From the NCBI RefSeq assembly GCF_014773485.1, contig NZ_JACXBP010000002.1, positions 186,001 through 250,000 of the forward strand: 64,000 bases of DNA. Reading direction: 5' to 3'. Position numbers and translations under genes: made by a program. The notes beneath the pieces were generated by a model. That model saw nothing but the letters and a program-made list of their open reading frames with translations, did not search any database and was not told the DNA's origin. Shown piece by piece: positions 31,912 to 41,131 of this stretch (positions within the stretch are counted from its first letter, which is position 1; the number at the start of each line of letters is the position of its first letter). This DNA is from Erwinia aphidicola. GTDB lineage: Bacteria > Pseudomonadota > Gammaproteobacteria > Enterobacterales > Enterobacteriaceae.

Positions 31912-32841
31912 TTATCCCAGTTTACGTGCGCCTGCCGTGTCTAAACGGCAAATATGGACGAAGCCTTCATCATTTTGCAGATAGTGCTGACGCAGCCACT
32001 CTGCCATGCGTTGTGCGGTATCCGGCTGGTTGCACACGGCAAACAGCGTCGGGCCGGAGCCGGAAATACCGCAGGCCAGCGCACCGATATCGGCGGCGGC
32101 CTGGCGAGCTTGTGCGAAGCCCGGTAACAATTTGGTGCGGTACGGTTCAGCAATCACATCCTGCATCAGCTTCGCGGCCAGCAACGGCTGCTGCGTATGG
32201 CAGGCGTGGATAAAACCGCCGAGATAGCGACCGTGGCGAATAATCTCCTCTTTGCGATACTGCGCAGGCAGGATCGCACGGGCTTCGGCGGTAGAAACCT
32301 TAATCCCCGGATAGGCCATTACCCACAGCCAGTCACTAAAGCCTGGCACCTGCTGGCTGATGATGCCGTTCTCTTCCAGCATCAGCTGCATGCCGCCGAG
32401 GAAGCAAGGCGCCACGTTATCATAGTGAACGCTGCCGGAAATACGCCCTTCTAACTCGCCCATCAGCGCCAGCAGTTCCGTGTCGTTCAGCGGTTTGCCG
32501 CAGTGTTCGTTCATCGCCATCAGGCCCGCCACCACCGAGCAGGCGCTGGAGCCAAGGCCGGAACCAATCGGCATGTTTTTTTCCAGCGTCATCTTCACCG
32601 GTACGCGCTTGCCGATCGCCTCACAGAAGCGGTCCCAGCACTGATAGACAATATTCTCTTTGGGGTCGGCAGGCAGTTTGCTGACAAAGCTGCCTTCGTT
32701 GTGCAGGCTGAACTCGCTGGCCGCTTCCACGGTCACGCAGTCCCCCAGCAGGGTGCCATCAACCGGCGACACCGCAGCCCCGAGCACGTCAAAACCAACG
32801 CTGACATTGCCAATTGAGGCAGGGGCATGAATTTTAACCAT
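31912..32841 (-). CDS. thrB: Homoserine kinase
   Basis: 309 residues from ATG at 32841 ([18 protein letters not shown]). GHMP kinase with the ATP loop [14 protein letters not shown] near residue 87-100. Phosphorylates homoserine for ThrC. Separated from thrA by 2 bp and thrC by 3 bp, so translation is coupled. Confidence 0.98.
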   Translation of the reverse strand: MVKIHAPASIGNVSVGFDVLGAAVSPVDGTLLGDCVTVEAASEFSLHNEGSFVSKLPADPKENIVYQCWDRFCEAIGKRVPVKMTLEKNMPIGSGLGSSACSVVAGLMAMNEHCGKPLNDTELLALMGELEGRISGSVHYDNVAPCFLGGMQLMLEENGIISQQVPGFSDWLWVMAYPGIKVSTAEARAILPAQYRKEEIIRHGRYLGGFIHACHTQQPLLAAKLMQDVIAEPYRTKLLPGFAQARQAAADIGALACGISGSGPTLFAVCNQPDTAQRMAEWLRQHYLQNDEGFVHICRLDTAGARKLG

Positions 32842-32843
32842 GA

Positions 32844-35306
32844 TTAAACTCCCAACTTCCACGACAGAGTACGTAACAGATCGGCAAACACCCCTGCCGC
32901 GGTCACATCATTACCGGCGCCATAACCGCGCAGCACCAGTGGGATTGGCTGATAATAGCGGCTGTAGAAGGCCAGCGCGTTTTCACCGTTTTTCACTTTA
33001 TACAGCGGATCGTTGCCGTCAACCGCATCGATCTTCACTTTACAGATGCCGCCCTCTTCAATGGCACCGACAAAGCGCAGCACTTTACCCGCATCGCGGG
33101 CGCTGGCGACTTTTGCCGCCATGCTGTCATCCAGCTCCGACAGGCGCGCCATAAACGCTTCCACATCGGCAATCGCGGTCAGTTCTGGCGGCAGCAGCGC
33201 TTCAATCTCAATGTCGCTCAGCTCCAGCTGATGCCCCGCTTCGCGGGCGAGGATCAGCAGCTTACGCGCCACGTCGAGGCCGGAGAGATCTTCACGCGGA
33301 TCCGGCTCGGTAAAGCCCATCTCACGCGCCATTTTCGTCGCGTCAGAGAGCGATACGCCCTCATCCAGCTTGCCGAAAATAAACGACAGCGAGCCAGAAA
33401 GAATACCCGAGAAGCTGATCAGCTCATCGCCGGCATTCAGCAGATTTTGCAGGTTCTCAATCACCGGCAGACCGGCACCGACGTTGGTGTCATAGAGGAA
33501 CTTACGGCGCGATTTTGCCGCCGCCGCACGCATCTGCTGATAGTAATTCCAGCTTGAGGTGTTGGCCTTTTTATTCGGCGTCACCACGTGGAAACCGTCG
33601 GCGAGAAAGTCAGCGTACTGGTCGGCGACCTGCTGGCTGGAGGTACAGTCGACAATCACCGGATTCAGCAGGTGATACTCTTTCACCAAACGATTCAGAC
33701 GGCCCAGATCAAACGGCTCCTTCGCCGCCTTCAGCTGCTCCTGCCAGTTCTCCAGCGGAATGCCGTGCACGTTGGTCAGCAGCGCGCGTGAATTGGCGAT
33801 ACCGCAGACGCGCAGGTCAATATGCTTGTTCTTCAGCCAGCTCTGCTGACGATGTAGCTGGTCGATTAGCGCAGCACCCACGCCACCCACGCCGATAACG
33901 AACACTTCAATCACCTGATCGGTAGCAAACAGCATCTGATGCACCACGCGCACGCCAGTGGTTGCTTCGTCATTATTCACCACCACCGAAATGGAGCGCT
34001 CGGAGGAGCCCTGTGCAATCGCCACAATATTGATGTTGGCGCGCGCCAGCGCGGAGAAGAACTTGGCAGAGATGCCGCGCAGCGTGCGCATGCCGTCACC
34101 CACCACCGAGATCACCGCCAGATGCTCCATCACGTCCAGCGGCTCCAGCAGGCCATCTTTCAGCTCCAGATAGAACTCATCTTCCAGCACGCGGCGCGCA
34201 CGCGCCAGCTCGCTCTGCGACACGCAGAAGCTGATGCTGTATTCGGACGACGACTGGGTGATCAACACCACCGAGATCCCGCTGCGCGACATTGCCGCAA
34301 ACACGCGTGCCGCCATGCCGACCATGCCTTTCATTCCCGGGCCAGAAACGTTGAACATCGCCATATTATTCAGGTTGGTGATGCCTTTCACCGGATTATC
34401 TTCATCACTACCGTCGCCGCCGATCAGCGTGCCGGGGGCCTGTGGGTTGGCGGTATTTTTGATCAGGCAGGGGATTTGAAACTGGGCAATAGGTGAGATA
34501 GTGCGCGGGTGCAGCACTTTGGCGCCGAAGTAGGAGAGCTCCATCGCCTCCTGATAAGACATTGATTTTAACAGACGGGCGTCCGGTACCTGGCGCGGAT
34601 CGCAGGTATACACGCCGTCAACGTCGGTCCAGATCTCACAGCAGTCCGCACGCAGGCAGGCAGCCAGCACGGCGGCTGAGTAGTCAGAACCGTTACGGCC
34701 CAGCACCACCAGCTCACCGCGTTCGTTACCGGCCGTAAAGCCCGCCATCAGCACCATATTGCTGGCCGGGATCAGGCGTGCGGCGATGCGGCGGGTGGAT
34801 TCGGCAATATCAACGGTGGATTCCAGATAGTGGCCGACGGCCAGCAGCTGCTCAACCGGGTTAATCACGCTGACGCCATAACCGCGCGCCTGCAGCAACC
34901 CTTCCATGATGGCGATAGAGAGCTTTTCACCGCGACAGATGATGGCGGCATTGACGCTGTCCGGGCACTGCCCCAGCAGCGCGATACCGTGCAGCACCTG
35001 CTTAAGCTGGGCAAACTCCTGGTCGACTACCGCTTTCAGCTTGTCGCCGTTAAAGCCAGGCTGGGCTTCAGCCAGCCCCTGCAGCAGTTCGGCAAAAATA
35101 CGCTCGGCATCAGTGATGTTCGGCGTGGCGTCCTGGCCGCTGATGGTTTTCTCAATCATTGCCACCAGGTGATTGGTAATCTTCGCTGGCGCGGACAATA
35201 CGGTAGCGACCTGTCCCTGCTTTGCATTGCTTTCCAGAATGTCAGCCACACGCAGAAAACGTTCCGCATTGGCTACCGAGGTTCCACCGAATTTCAGCAC
35301 TCGCAT
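32844..35306 (-). CDS. thrA: Bifunctional aspartokinase I / homoserine dehydrogenase I
   Basis: 820 residues from ATG at 35306 ([18 protein letters not shown]), identical in length to E. coli ThrA. Aspartokinase (about 1-250), ACT regulatory domains (about 300-460) that bind threonine in the family, then homoserine dehydrogenase (about 465-820) with [10 protein letters not shown] as NAD(P) loop and the catalytic segment in [13 protein letters not shown]. First enzyme of the operon and under attenuation control. Confidence 0.98.
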   Translation of the reverse strand: MRVLKFGGTSVANAERFLRVADILESNAKQGQVATVLSAPAKITNHLVAMIEKTISGQDATPNITDAERIFAELLQGLAEAQPGFNGDKLKAVVDQEFAQLKQVLHGIALLGQCPDSVNAAIICRGEKLSIAIMEGLLQARGYGVSVINPVEQLLAVGHYLESTVDIAESTRRIAARLIPASNMVLMAGFTAGNERGELVVLGRNGSDYSAAVLAACLRADCCEIWTDVDGVYTCDPRQVPDARLLKSMSYQEAMELSYFGAKVLHPRTISPIAQFQIPCLIKNTANPQAPGTLIGGDGSDEDNPVKGITNLNNMAMFNVSGPGMKGMVGMAARVFAAMSRSGISVVLITQSSSEYSISFCVSQSELARARRVLEDEFYLELKDGLLEPLDVMEHLAVISVVGDGMRTLRGISAKFFSALARANINIVAIAQGSSERSISVVVNNDEATTGVRVVHQMLFATDQVIEVFVIGVGGVGAALIDQLHRQQSWLKNKHIDLRVCGIANSRALLTNVHGIPLENWQEQLKAAKEPFDLGRLNRLVKEYHLLNPVIVDCTSSQQVADQYADFLADGFHVVTPNKKANTSSWNYYQQMRAAAAKSRRKFLYDTNVGAGLPVIENLQNLLNAGDELISFSGILSGSLSFIFGKLDEGVSLSDATKMAREMGFTEPDPREDLSGLDVARKLLILAREAGHQLELSDIEIEALLPPELTAIADVEAFMARLSELDDSMAAKVASARDAGKVLRFVGAIEEGGICKVKIDAVDGNDPLYKVKNGENALAFYSRYYQPIPLVLRGYGAGNDVTAAGVFADLLRTLSWKLGV

Positions 35307-35332
35307 GTTCAAGCTCTCCTGAATTTTTGCCG

Positions 35333-35371
35333 AAAAAAAAGCCCGCACTGGTTAGGTGCGGGCTTTTTTTT
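35333..35371 (-). terminator. thr operon attenuator
   Basis: Stem GCCCGCAC (35341-35348) and GTGCGGGC (35356-35363) with a 7-nt loop. On the minus strand eight T residues follow (35340-35333). It starts about 18 bp after the thrL stop and ends about 25 bp before thrA, the classical position of the attenuator. Confidence 0.95.
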
Positions 35372-35388
35372 GATTTTTCCTGTATGCG

Positions 35389-35460
35389 TCAGCCCGCACC
35401 GTTACCTGTGGTAATGGTGGTGGTAATAATGATTGTGGTAATCAGGCTGTGTTTACGCAT
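35389..35460 (-). CDS. thrL: thr operon leader peptide
   Basis: 23 codons from ATG at 35460 to TGA at 35389-35391. The peptide starts MRKHSLITT and ends TGNGAG; it contains seven threonine and five isoleucine codons. Ribosome stalling at these codons when charged Thr- or Ile-tRNA is scarce prevents the attenuator from forming. Similar to the 21-residue E. coli ThrL in its end TTGNGAG but with a diverged start. Confidence 0.95.
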   Translation of the reverse strand: MRKHSLITTIIITTTITTGNGAG

Positions 35461-35498
35461 TTTGGATTTATTCTGTCTGTAAAATCTGTCGGCCTTCA

Positions 35499-35527
35499 GA
35501 AGTAAAGCAAACGGTCGGCCAAGTCAA
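35499..35527 (-). promoter_or_regulatory. thrLABC promoter
   Basis: On the minus strand TTGACT (35527-35522), 17-bp spacer, TACTTC (35504-35499). The -35 box and the start of the -10 are the same as in the E. coli thr promoter. It lies about 40 bp before thrL. Confidence 0.7.
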
Positions 35528-35640
35528 TTTTTTTATCAAACGGCACTTTTCGCGCCGCGATGCCCGCTCAGCCTTTTTCCCTTCGTCGCCGATCTGTTCT
35601 GTTACGCAGAGAAAAAAAGGCAGTAAAACGCGCTAATTTT

Positions 35641-36345
35641 TTACTTTTTGCCAGCGTTTTTATCTATAAGTTTTTTTTCTACGTCATGCAGCAGTCGGTG
35701 CAGCATAGCGGTATCGCGCTGCTGCAGCAGGCCCAGCCGCTGCTGCATCCAGTCCGCCAGCTTTTCGTCTGCGGCCACGTCCAACTGATGCAGCAGATTC
35801 TCAGCACGCTGGCGCAGTGCATCCAGCTGTGGCACTTCTGCCGCAGCGGCCGTTTGCGCACTTACCTGGCGCAGCGCAGAGAGCTGATAGCAGTAAACCA
35901 TCACCGCCTGGCCCAGATTCAGTGACGGGTAGTCAGCCGCCATCGGGATGCCGGTCAGCAGGTCAACCTGTGCCAGCTCCTCGTTGGTCAGCCCGCTGTC
36001 CTCGCGGCCAAACACCAGCGCGGCGCTGTTGACCCACTGCTGCTTCTCTTCCAGTACTGTCTGTACCTGCTGCGGCGTCGCGTAATAGCGGAACTTCGCC
36101 CGTGCGCGGGCGGTCGTCGCAATGCTGAAGTCGATATCCGCCAGCGCCGCGCTTAGCGATCCCCACTGGGTGGCATTTTCCAGAATCTCGCCCGCGCCGT
36201 GGGCCACCCGTTTTGCTGCCGGGTCGAGATGCGCCTGGCTGTCGACGATGCGTAATTCGCTAAACCCCATGGTTTTCATGGCGCGGGCGGCAGCACCCAC
36301 ATTTTCAGCACGCGCAGGGGCAACCAGGATCAGAGGAAAACGCAT
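35641..36345 (-). CDS. yjtD: SPOUT-family RNA methyltransferase YjtD (TrmJ-like)
   Basis: 234 residues, similar to E. coli YjtD (228). SpoU/TrmJ-type knotted methyltransferase: LVAPARAENVGAAARAMK at the start, ALVFGREDSGLTNEEL for SAM/RNA binding and ADYPSLNLGQAVMVYCYQL at the knot. The E. coli protein has no firmly established target; a tRNA or rRNA 2'-O-methylation is likely by family. Confidence 0.92.
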   Translation of the reverse strand: MRFPLILVAPARAENVGAAARAMKTMGFSELRIVDSQAHLDPAAKRVAHGAGEILENATQWGSLSAALADIDFSIATTARARAKFRYYATPQQVQTVLEEKQQWVNSAALVFGREDSGLTNEELAQVDLLTGIPMAADYPSLNLGQAVMVYCYQLSALRQVSAQTAAAAEVPQLDALRQRAENLLHQLDVAADEKLADWMQQRLGLLQQRDTAMLHRLLHDVEKKLIDKNAGKK

Positions 36346-36964
36346 AGATATCCCAATATAGAAAAATGACGGCGCCTACTTTGCCATGCCCGCCCTTAAA
36401 AATCCAAACGGCATTAATTAACAGTAAAGCAACGCTATTTCTCGCCGATTTAAATTCGTTGGATGCAGTGTTATACTCATTCTTTATTGATTAACCTATA
36501 AAATTGGTTTTTTCACAGACAAAAACATTATCTATCAATCAATTAACATTTGTTAAAAACAACGTAAACCTGCTGTTAACTATTCACGCTAAAAGGTGAC
36601 CTTCTCTACGGGTTTGTGAGCTAAGCTGGCAATCTGGGAAGAGTTTTTCACAAAAGTGTTAACGTGCTACAATTGGTTTGATATAAGTCAACTAAGCGTT
36701 GTTTTGTTGCGTAATGGTTGTTGCCTTTGCTGTTATGTTGCTGTTAATGCAGTTAGGATATACACCGTTTTGAGCACTGCCGGGGCATGCAGGATTCATC
36801 CTAATGGCTGCGCTACATATGTTGTTGACGGTAATGGATGGTGTATCAAGAACATAATTCTGTACTGCTGTTGTTATGCTTCTGGCTCTGAACACTGGGT
36901 TTTGCCAGCGCCAACAGCGGTATGCCCTGTTTCGATATTGTTGGCAATTTTAGGTAGCGAACAC
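36346..36964 (+). other. Long arcA leader and upstream region
   Basis: 619 bp without a convincing gene. The first half is AT-rich with several TTAA-type boxes. The second half is unusually rich in TGTT/TGCTGTTG. A frame open from 36656 runs into arcA, but it is very cysteine-rich and has no ribosome-binding site, so I treat it as leader. In E. coli arcA is driven from several promoters in the same interval. Confidence 0.6.
36678..36691 (+). promoter_or_regulatory. FNR-like binding site upstream of arcA
   Basis: TTGAT-ATAA-GTCAA matches the FNR consensus TTGAT-N4-ATCAA at nine of ten positions. FNR activates arcA anaerobically in E. coli, so a site here is expected. It is about 275 bp before the arcA ATG. 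Confidence 0.55.
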
Positions 36965-37681
36965 ATGCAGACCCCGCACATACTTATCGTTGAAGACGAA
37001 TTAGTCACTCGTAATACGCTCAAAAGTATTTTTGAAGCCGAAGGCTACATGGTTTATGAAGCTACAGACGGCGCTGAAATGCACCAGATCCTGACTGAAA
37101 ACGACGTCAATCTGGTGATTATGGACATCAACCTGCCGGGTAAAAATGGCCTGTTGCTGGCGCGTGAGCTGCGCGAGCAGGCCAATGTTGCCCTGATGTT
37201 CCTCACCGGTCGCGATAATGAGGTGGACAAGATCCTCGGCCTTGAAATCGGTGCAGATGATTACATCACCAAACCGTTCAATCCGCGTGAATTAACCATT
37301 CGCGCACGCAACCTGCTGTCACGCACCATGAACCTGGCGGCAGTGAGTGAAGAACGTAAGCTGGTTGAAGCCTACCGCTTTAACGGTTGGGAGCTGGATA
37401 TTAACAGCCGTTCACTGGTCAGCCCACAGGGCGAGCAGTACAAGCTGCCGCGTAGCGAATTCCGCGCTATGCTGCACTTCTGCGAAAACCCTGGCAAGAT
37501 CCAGACCCGTGCCGATCTGCTGAAGAAAATGACCGGCCGCGAGCTGAAACCGCACGACCGTACCGTCGACGTGACGATTCGCCGCATCCGTAAGCATTTC
37601 GAATCGACTCCGGACACCCCGGAAATCATCGCCACCATCCACGGCGAAGGTTACCGCTTCTGCGGCGATTTGCAGGATTAA
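36965..37681 (+). CDS. arcA: Response regulator of aerobic respiration control
   Basis: 238 residues from ATG at 36965 ([20 protein letters not shown] site upstream), matching E. coli ArcA in length. Receiver domain with phospho-acceptor D54 (VIMDINLPG), acidic pocket ED at 10-11, K in [10 protein letters not shown], and an OmpR-type winged helix ending [11 protein letters not shown] and [10 protein letters not shown]. Partner of the ArcB kinase (not in this window); represses aerobic metabolism genes at low oxygen. Confidence 0.98.
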   Translation: MQTPHILIVEDELVTRNTLKSIFEAEGYMVYEATDGAEMHQILTENDVNLVIMDINLPGKNGLLLARELREQANVALMFLTGRDNEVDKILGLEIGADDYITKPFNPRELTIRARNLLSRTMNLAAVSEERKLVEAYRFNGWELDINSRSLVSPQGEQYKLPRSEFRAMLHFCENPGKIQTRADLLKKMTGRELKPHDRTVDVTIRRIRKHFESTPDTPEIIATIHGEGYRFCGDLQD

Positions 37682-37686
37682 TAATC

Positions 37687-37715
37687 GGCGGACCGAAAAA
37701 AAAGGTCCGCCCCTA
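37687..37715 (-). repeat. REP-like palindrome after arcA
   Basis: GGCGGACC (37687-37694) pairs with GGTCCGCC (37704-37711) around an A-run; on the minus strand the element begins with GTAGGGG. It starts 6 bp past the arcA stop codon. Confidence 0.7.
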
Positions 37716-37742
37716 CGCGACCTGTAAACTGACATTCTGCCG

Positions 37743-37772
37743 TAGGGGTCGACCTTCTTTTCCGGTCGACCC
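37743..37772 (+). repeat. REP-like palindrome, inverted partner of the preceding one
   Basis: GTAG head (37743 region), GGGTCGACC (37746-37754) pairing with GGTCGACCC (37764-37772). With the element at 37687-37715 it forms a head-out doublet. Its right arm is the first unit of the 22-bp tandem repeat. Confidence 0.65.
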
Positions 37773-37844
37773 GTATCAAATGTCCGCTCGACCCGCGTCA
37801 AACGTCCGATCGACCCTGTCAAATGTCCGCTCGACCCGCGTCAA
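37766..37844. repeat. 22-bp tandem repeat, about 3.6 copies
   Basis: Copies start at 37766, 37788, 37810 and 37831 with TCGACCC followed by a variable GTCAAANGTCCG-type segment; periods are 22, 22 and 21 bp. The repeats grow out of the right arm of a REP-like palindrome and end just before the creA stop codon. Confidence 0.75.
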
Positions 37845-37858
37845 TCCCGTCAGGTACG

Positions 37859-38338
37859 TTATTTATTTCCCCACGGTATAATCGGCACCGCGCTAAGTGC
37901 ATTCTTAGGCGAACCGTCGACAACCTTGTCTGAATAGCTCAGGTAGACCAGCGCGTTGCGCTTCCGATCGTAAAAACGCACAACTTGCAGCTTCTTGAAA
38001 ATAAGCGATGTCCGCTGACGGAATACCACCTCCCCTTCCGCTTTGCCTTTGGCAATCTTATCGCTGATCTCTACTGGGCCAACCTGCTGACAGGAGATGG
38101 CGGCATCAGAGGTATCCTCAGCCAAACCCAGCCCCCCTTTGATTCCGCCGGTTTTTGCCCGGCTGATATAGCAGGTCACATTTTTCACATCAGGGTCATC
38201 AAAGGCTTCGACCACTATTTTATGATCGGGACCGAATATCTTAAAAACGGTGTCCACAGAACCCACCTGTTCAGCCTGTGCGGCCCAGGATGTGGCTATC
38301 ACTGACGCGGCTATTAACACTTTTTTAATTGTCATCAC
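37859..38338 (-). CDS. creA: CreA family periplasmic protein
   Basis: 159 residues with a signal peptide ([22 protein letters not shown]) and the conserved blocks [36 protein letters not shown] and [20 protein letters not shown]. Function is unknown in any organism. In E. coli creA heads the creABCD locus, but here creBCD is absent and arcA follows. Two adjacent ATG codons (38338, 38335) are possible starts. Confidence 0.92.
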   Translation of the reverse strand: MMTIKKVLIAASVIATSWAAQAEQVGSVDTVFKIFGPDHKIVVEAFDDPDVKNVTCYISRAKTGGIKGGLGLAEDTSDAAISCQQVGPVEISDKIAKGKAEGEVVFRQRTSLIFKKLQVVRFYDRKRNALVYLSYSDKVVDGSPKNALSAVPIIPWGNK

Positions 38339-38541
38339 GTTACCATTTCAAAGAAAATAGATGCCATTGTAAGTTAACTTAAACGCAAACGCCTACCTAT
38401 AACTATTTCTTGATTTGTCGTTAACCTGCAGTGATTAAGCGGATTCTTACCGCTAAAATTCAACACCTTGCTTTGCAATTAATGCTAATATTCGTCGGCT
38501 TTGCTTATCTGCACCAACACTGAGTAATATGAGGACGATTT

Positions 38542-39420
38542 ATGGACCAAGCCGGTATCATTCGAGATTTGCTTGTCTGGCTGGAGAGCCACCTGGACCA
38601 ACCGTTATCGCTGGATAACGTGGCGGCGAAGGCAGGATATTCAAAATGGCATCTGCAAAGAATGTTTAAGGACGTCACCGGTCATGCGATTGGCGCTTAT
38701 ATTCGCGCCCGCCGCCTGTCAAAAGCGGCAGTGGCACTACGCCTGACCAGCCGGCCAATTCTGGACATCGCTTTACAGTATCGTTTTGATTCCCAGCAGA
38801 CCTTCACCCGGGCCTTCAAGAAACAGTTTACCCAGACCCCTGCCTGGTATCGCCGGATATCAGACTGGAATGCCTATGGCCTGCGGCCTCCTATTCGCCT
38901 TGGCGATAGCAAACTGCCTGAACCTACGTGGGTCAGTTTGCCGGAAACCGAGCTGATAGGGCAAACCCAAAGCTACACCTGCACTCTGGAACAGATTTCT
39001 CGCTTTCGCGATGAGATGCGCCTGCATTTCTGGCGCCAGTTCCTGACTGAGACCGATACGGTTCCGCCGGTGCTGTATGGCCTGCACCAGTCGCGACCGA
39101 GTGCGGAAAAAGATGATGAGCAGGAGATCCTGTATACCACCGCCGTGACGTCCGATCAGATGTCCAGCCAGCTTCATGCCACTCAGCGGGTGATGTTGGA
39201 AGGCGGGGATTACGTACAGTTTACCTATGAAGGGCCGCGTAGCGGTCTTCAGGAGTTTGTCCTGCAAATCTACGGAACCTGTATGCCGACACTGAAACTG
39301 ACACGTCGCCACGGTCAGGATATTGAGCGTTTCTACACCCACGGCGGTAAGAAGCGCGCTGAACCTCCGGTCGATATTCGCTGTGAATATCTGATCCCGA
39401 TCCGTCACAATCAGGATTAA
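38542..39420 (+). CDS. rob: Right-oriC-binding AraC-family activator Rob
   Basis: 292 residues (E. coli Rob 289). N-terminal DNA-binding domain with two helix-turn-helices (LDNVAAKAGYSKWHLQRMF, ILDIALQYRFDSQQTFTRAF) nearly identical to E. coli, then a GyrI-like C-terminal domain for inducer binding. Activates the marA/soxS/rob stress and efflux regulon. Divergent from creA. Confidence 0.96.
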   Translation: MDQAGIIRDLLVWLESHLDQPLSLDNVAAKAGYSKWHLQRMFKDVTGHAIGAYIRARRLSKAAVALRLTSRPILDIALQYRFDSQQTFTRAFKKQFTQTPAWYRRISDWNAYGLRPPIRLGDSKLPEPTWVSLPETELIGQTQSYTCTLEQISRFRDEMRLHFWRQFLTETDTVPPVLYGLHQSRPSAEKDDEQEILYTTAVTSDQMSSQLHATQRVMLEGGDYVQFTYEGPRSGLQEFVLQIYGTCMPTLKLTRRHGQDIERFYTHGGKKRAEPPVDIRCEYLIPIRHNQD

Positions 39421-39437
39421 GCAGACAGATGTCAAAA

Positions 39438-39456
39438 GGGCCGCTCACTGCGGCCC
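39438..39456. terminator. Bidirectional terminator between rob and gpmB
   Basis: GGGCCGC (39438-39444) pairs with GCGGCCC (39450-39456), 5-nt loop. TTTT follows on the minus strand (for gpmB) and TGTTT on the plus strand (for rob). The genes are convergent. Confidence 0.8.
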
Positions 39457-39476
39457 TGTTTATCTCAGGCATTCCA

Positions 39477-40124
39477 TTAGCGCTGCAGTTCGTCGAGTGA
39501 CGTCTGTTCAAGATGCGCCACATCCCCGGCCGTTTCCACCACCCAGCCAGAAGCCAGCCACGCGCTCTGTTGATGATCAACCCGCGAGAGGGAACAGTTG
39601 CGCAGGCGCAGACGGCGTTCTGCATTCGCTGGCAGCCCCAGAATGGTGCTCAGCAGCACGCCCAGCGCCATGCCGTGGCTGACAATCAGCGGACGGCTCC
39701 CCTCGGGCAGTTCGAGGCAGGCATTGAGCGCCTGATGCATGCGCGCCGCCATTTCGCTCATCGACTCCCCTTGCGGGATGCGGCCATTGACGGTGCCATC
39801 CACCAGCGTTTTGCGCCAGCCCTCTTCCTCAGCGCTGAGTGAATCCAGCTGGCGCTGTTCCAGCACGCCCATATTCAGCTCACGCAGGCGTGGGTCGAGT
39901 GTCACTTCACAACCGCAGGCATCGGCAATGATCTCGGCGGTACGGCGGGTACGGCCCAGATCGCTGGCGATCACATGGGTAATTCCGAGCTGCTTCACTC
40001 GCTCCCCCACCTGATGAGCCTGCTGCTCTCCTTTTTCAGTCAGCGCGCTGTCTGACTGGCCCTGAATGCGACGAGCCGCATTCCATAGCGTTTCTCCGTG
40101 GCGAACAAGATAGACCTGTAACAT
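39477..40124 (-). CDS. gpmB: Histidine phosphatase / phosphoglycerate mutase-like protein
   Basis: 215 residues from ATG at 40124 (MLQVYLVRHGET), the E. coli length (ytjC/gpmB). The phosphorylated histidine is in VRHGET, a second catalytic motif in VSHGMALG. Probably a sugar-phosphate or phosphoglycolate-type phosphatase rather than the main mutase; the family name is kept. Divergent from yjjX with 50 bp between starts. Confidence 0.93.
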   Translation of the reverse strand: MLQVYLVRHGETLWNAARRIQGQSDSALTEKGEQQAHQVGERVKQLGITHVIASDLGRTRRTAEIIADACGCEVTLDPRLRELNMGVLEQRQLDSLSAEEEGWRKTLVDGTVNGRIPQGESMSEMAARMHQALNACLELPEGSRPLIVSHGMALGVLLSTILGLPANAERRLRLRNCSLSRVDHQQSAWLASGWVVETAGDVAHLEQTSLDELQR

Positions 40125-40174
40125 GCTTTTTTCCGTTATACTGCGACAAATTTGCGTAGAGGGTTCAAACAATT

Positions 40175-40720
40175 ATGTACCATGTTGTCGCTGCTACCAT
40201 CAATCCCGCCAAAATTAAGGCAATTTCTCAAGCGTTCAGCGATATATTTGGCGAGGGATCCTGCCATATTGAAGGTGTCGAGGTCGATAGCGGCGTGGCC
40301 GCACAGCCGATCACAAACACAGAAACGCGAACTGGCGCACGTCAGCGCGTGATGAATGCCCGCCAGGTCAGACCAGAAGCCGACTTTTGGGTCGCGATTG
40401 AAGCCGGTATTGAAGATGACAGCGCCTTCGCGTGGATGGTGATAGAAAACCATAAGCTGCGTGGTGAATCACGCTCTGCCAGCTTCACCCTGCCGGCGAT
40501 TGTGATGAAGGGCATTCACGCCGGGCGCGAGCTGGGTGATGAAATGGCGCGCCTGACCGGTGTTGAGAATATTAAGCACAAAGGTGGTGCTATCGGGGCG
40601 TTTACCGCAGGCCATCTGACGCGCACCAGCGTTTACCATCAGGCGCTGATCCTCGCGCTGTGCCCGTTCCATAACGACATCTATCAGCGCAAAGCCGATG
40701 ATGGCTCAGACCTTATCTGA
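40175..40720 (+). CDS. yjjX: Inosine/xanthosine triphosphatase
   Basis: 181 residues. The motif [15 protein letters not shown] at the start, [13 protein letters not shown] and [19 protein letters not shown] match the YjjX/PRRC1-like NTPase family. Cleanses the nucleotide pool of ITP and XTP. Its last 15 bp overlap the 3' end of trpR on the other strand. Confidence 0.93.
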   Translation: MYHVVAATINPAKIKAISQAFSDIFGEGSCHIEGVEVDSGVAAQPITNTETRTGARQRVMNARQVRPEADFWVAIEAGIEDDSAFAWMVIENHKLRGESRSASFTLPAIVMKGIHAGRELGDEMARLTGVENIKHKGGAIGAFTAGHLTRTSVYHQALILALCPFHNDIYQRKADDGSDLI

Positions 40721-41038
40721 GCCATTTAGCAGCTGCGCCTCCAGCCACTGCTTCAGGGCTGGCGGCGCACTTTTCAGGCTGTTCGAGCCACGGGTAATCG
40801 TGGCAATCCCCGCACCCAGCTCATTCTTCAGCTCACGCTGGCTCATCTTGCCGCGCATCAGCTCTTCAATAATCCGTAGCCGGGTTCCCAGCGCTTCACG
40901 CTCGTCCGGGGTCAGCATCAGCTGCAGCAGCGGCAGATGAAGCTCACCCTGATAGGCGCGCTGTAGCAGCGTGACAAAGCGCAGCCAGTCTTCATTGGCT
41001 GGCTCTGCGGTAACGGGAATGGGTGCGTGTTCGTTCAT
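40706..41038 (-). CDS. trpR: trp operon repressor
   Basis: 110 residues (E. coli 108). All-helical dimer; the helix-turn-helix is in [24 protein letters not shown]. Binds tryptophan and represses trp genes, and very likely itself, since a trp operator lies directly upstream. Confidence 0.97.
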   Translation of the reverse strand: MNEHAPIPVTAEPANEDWLRFVTLLQRAYQGELHLPLLQLMLTPDEREALGTRLRIIEELMRGKMSQRELKNELGAGIATITRGSNSLKSAPPALKQWLEAQLLNGSDKV

Positions 41039-41049
41039 GATATGCCGCC

Positions 41050-41067
41050 ATACTATTTAACTAGTAC
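41050..41067 (-). promoter_or_regulatory. Trp operator controlling trpR
   Basis: On the minus strand GTACTAGTTAAATAGTAT is a near-palindrome that matches the trp operator core GTACTAGTTAACTAGTAC at 16 of 18 positions. It is 11 bp before the trpR ATG, so TrpR autoregulation is expected. Confidence 0.88.
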
Positions 41068-41131
41068 AGAAGCATACCATCATCGTCTGCATACTTGAAG
41101 CTACAGCTGTATCGGCTGCGCACAATCAAAT

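Noticed and set aside
36656-36964. N-terminal extension of ArcA
   Set aside because: Known ArcA proteins start at [12 protein letters not shown], and the upstream residues are unlike any receiver protein.
37766-37844. 22-bp repeats as a short CRISPR
   Set aside because: The copies are adjacent without spacers and start within a REP palindrome, so they are a simple tandem repeat.
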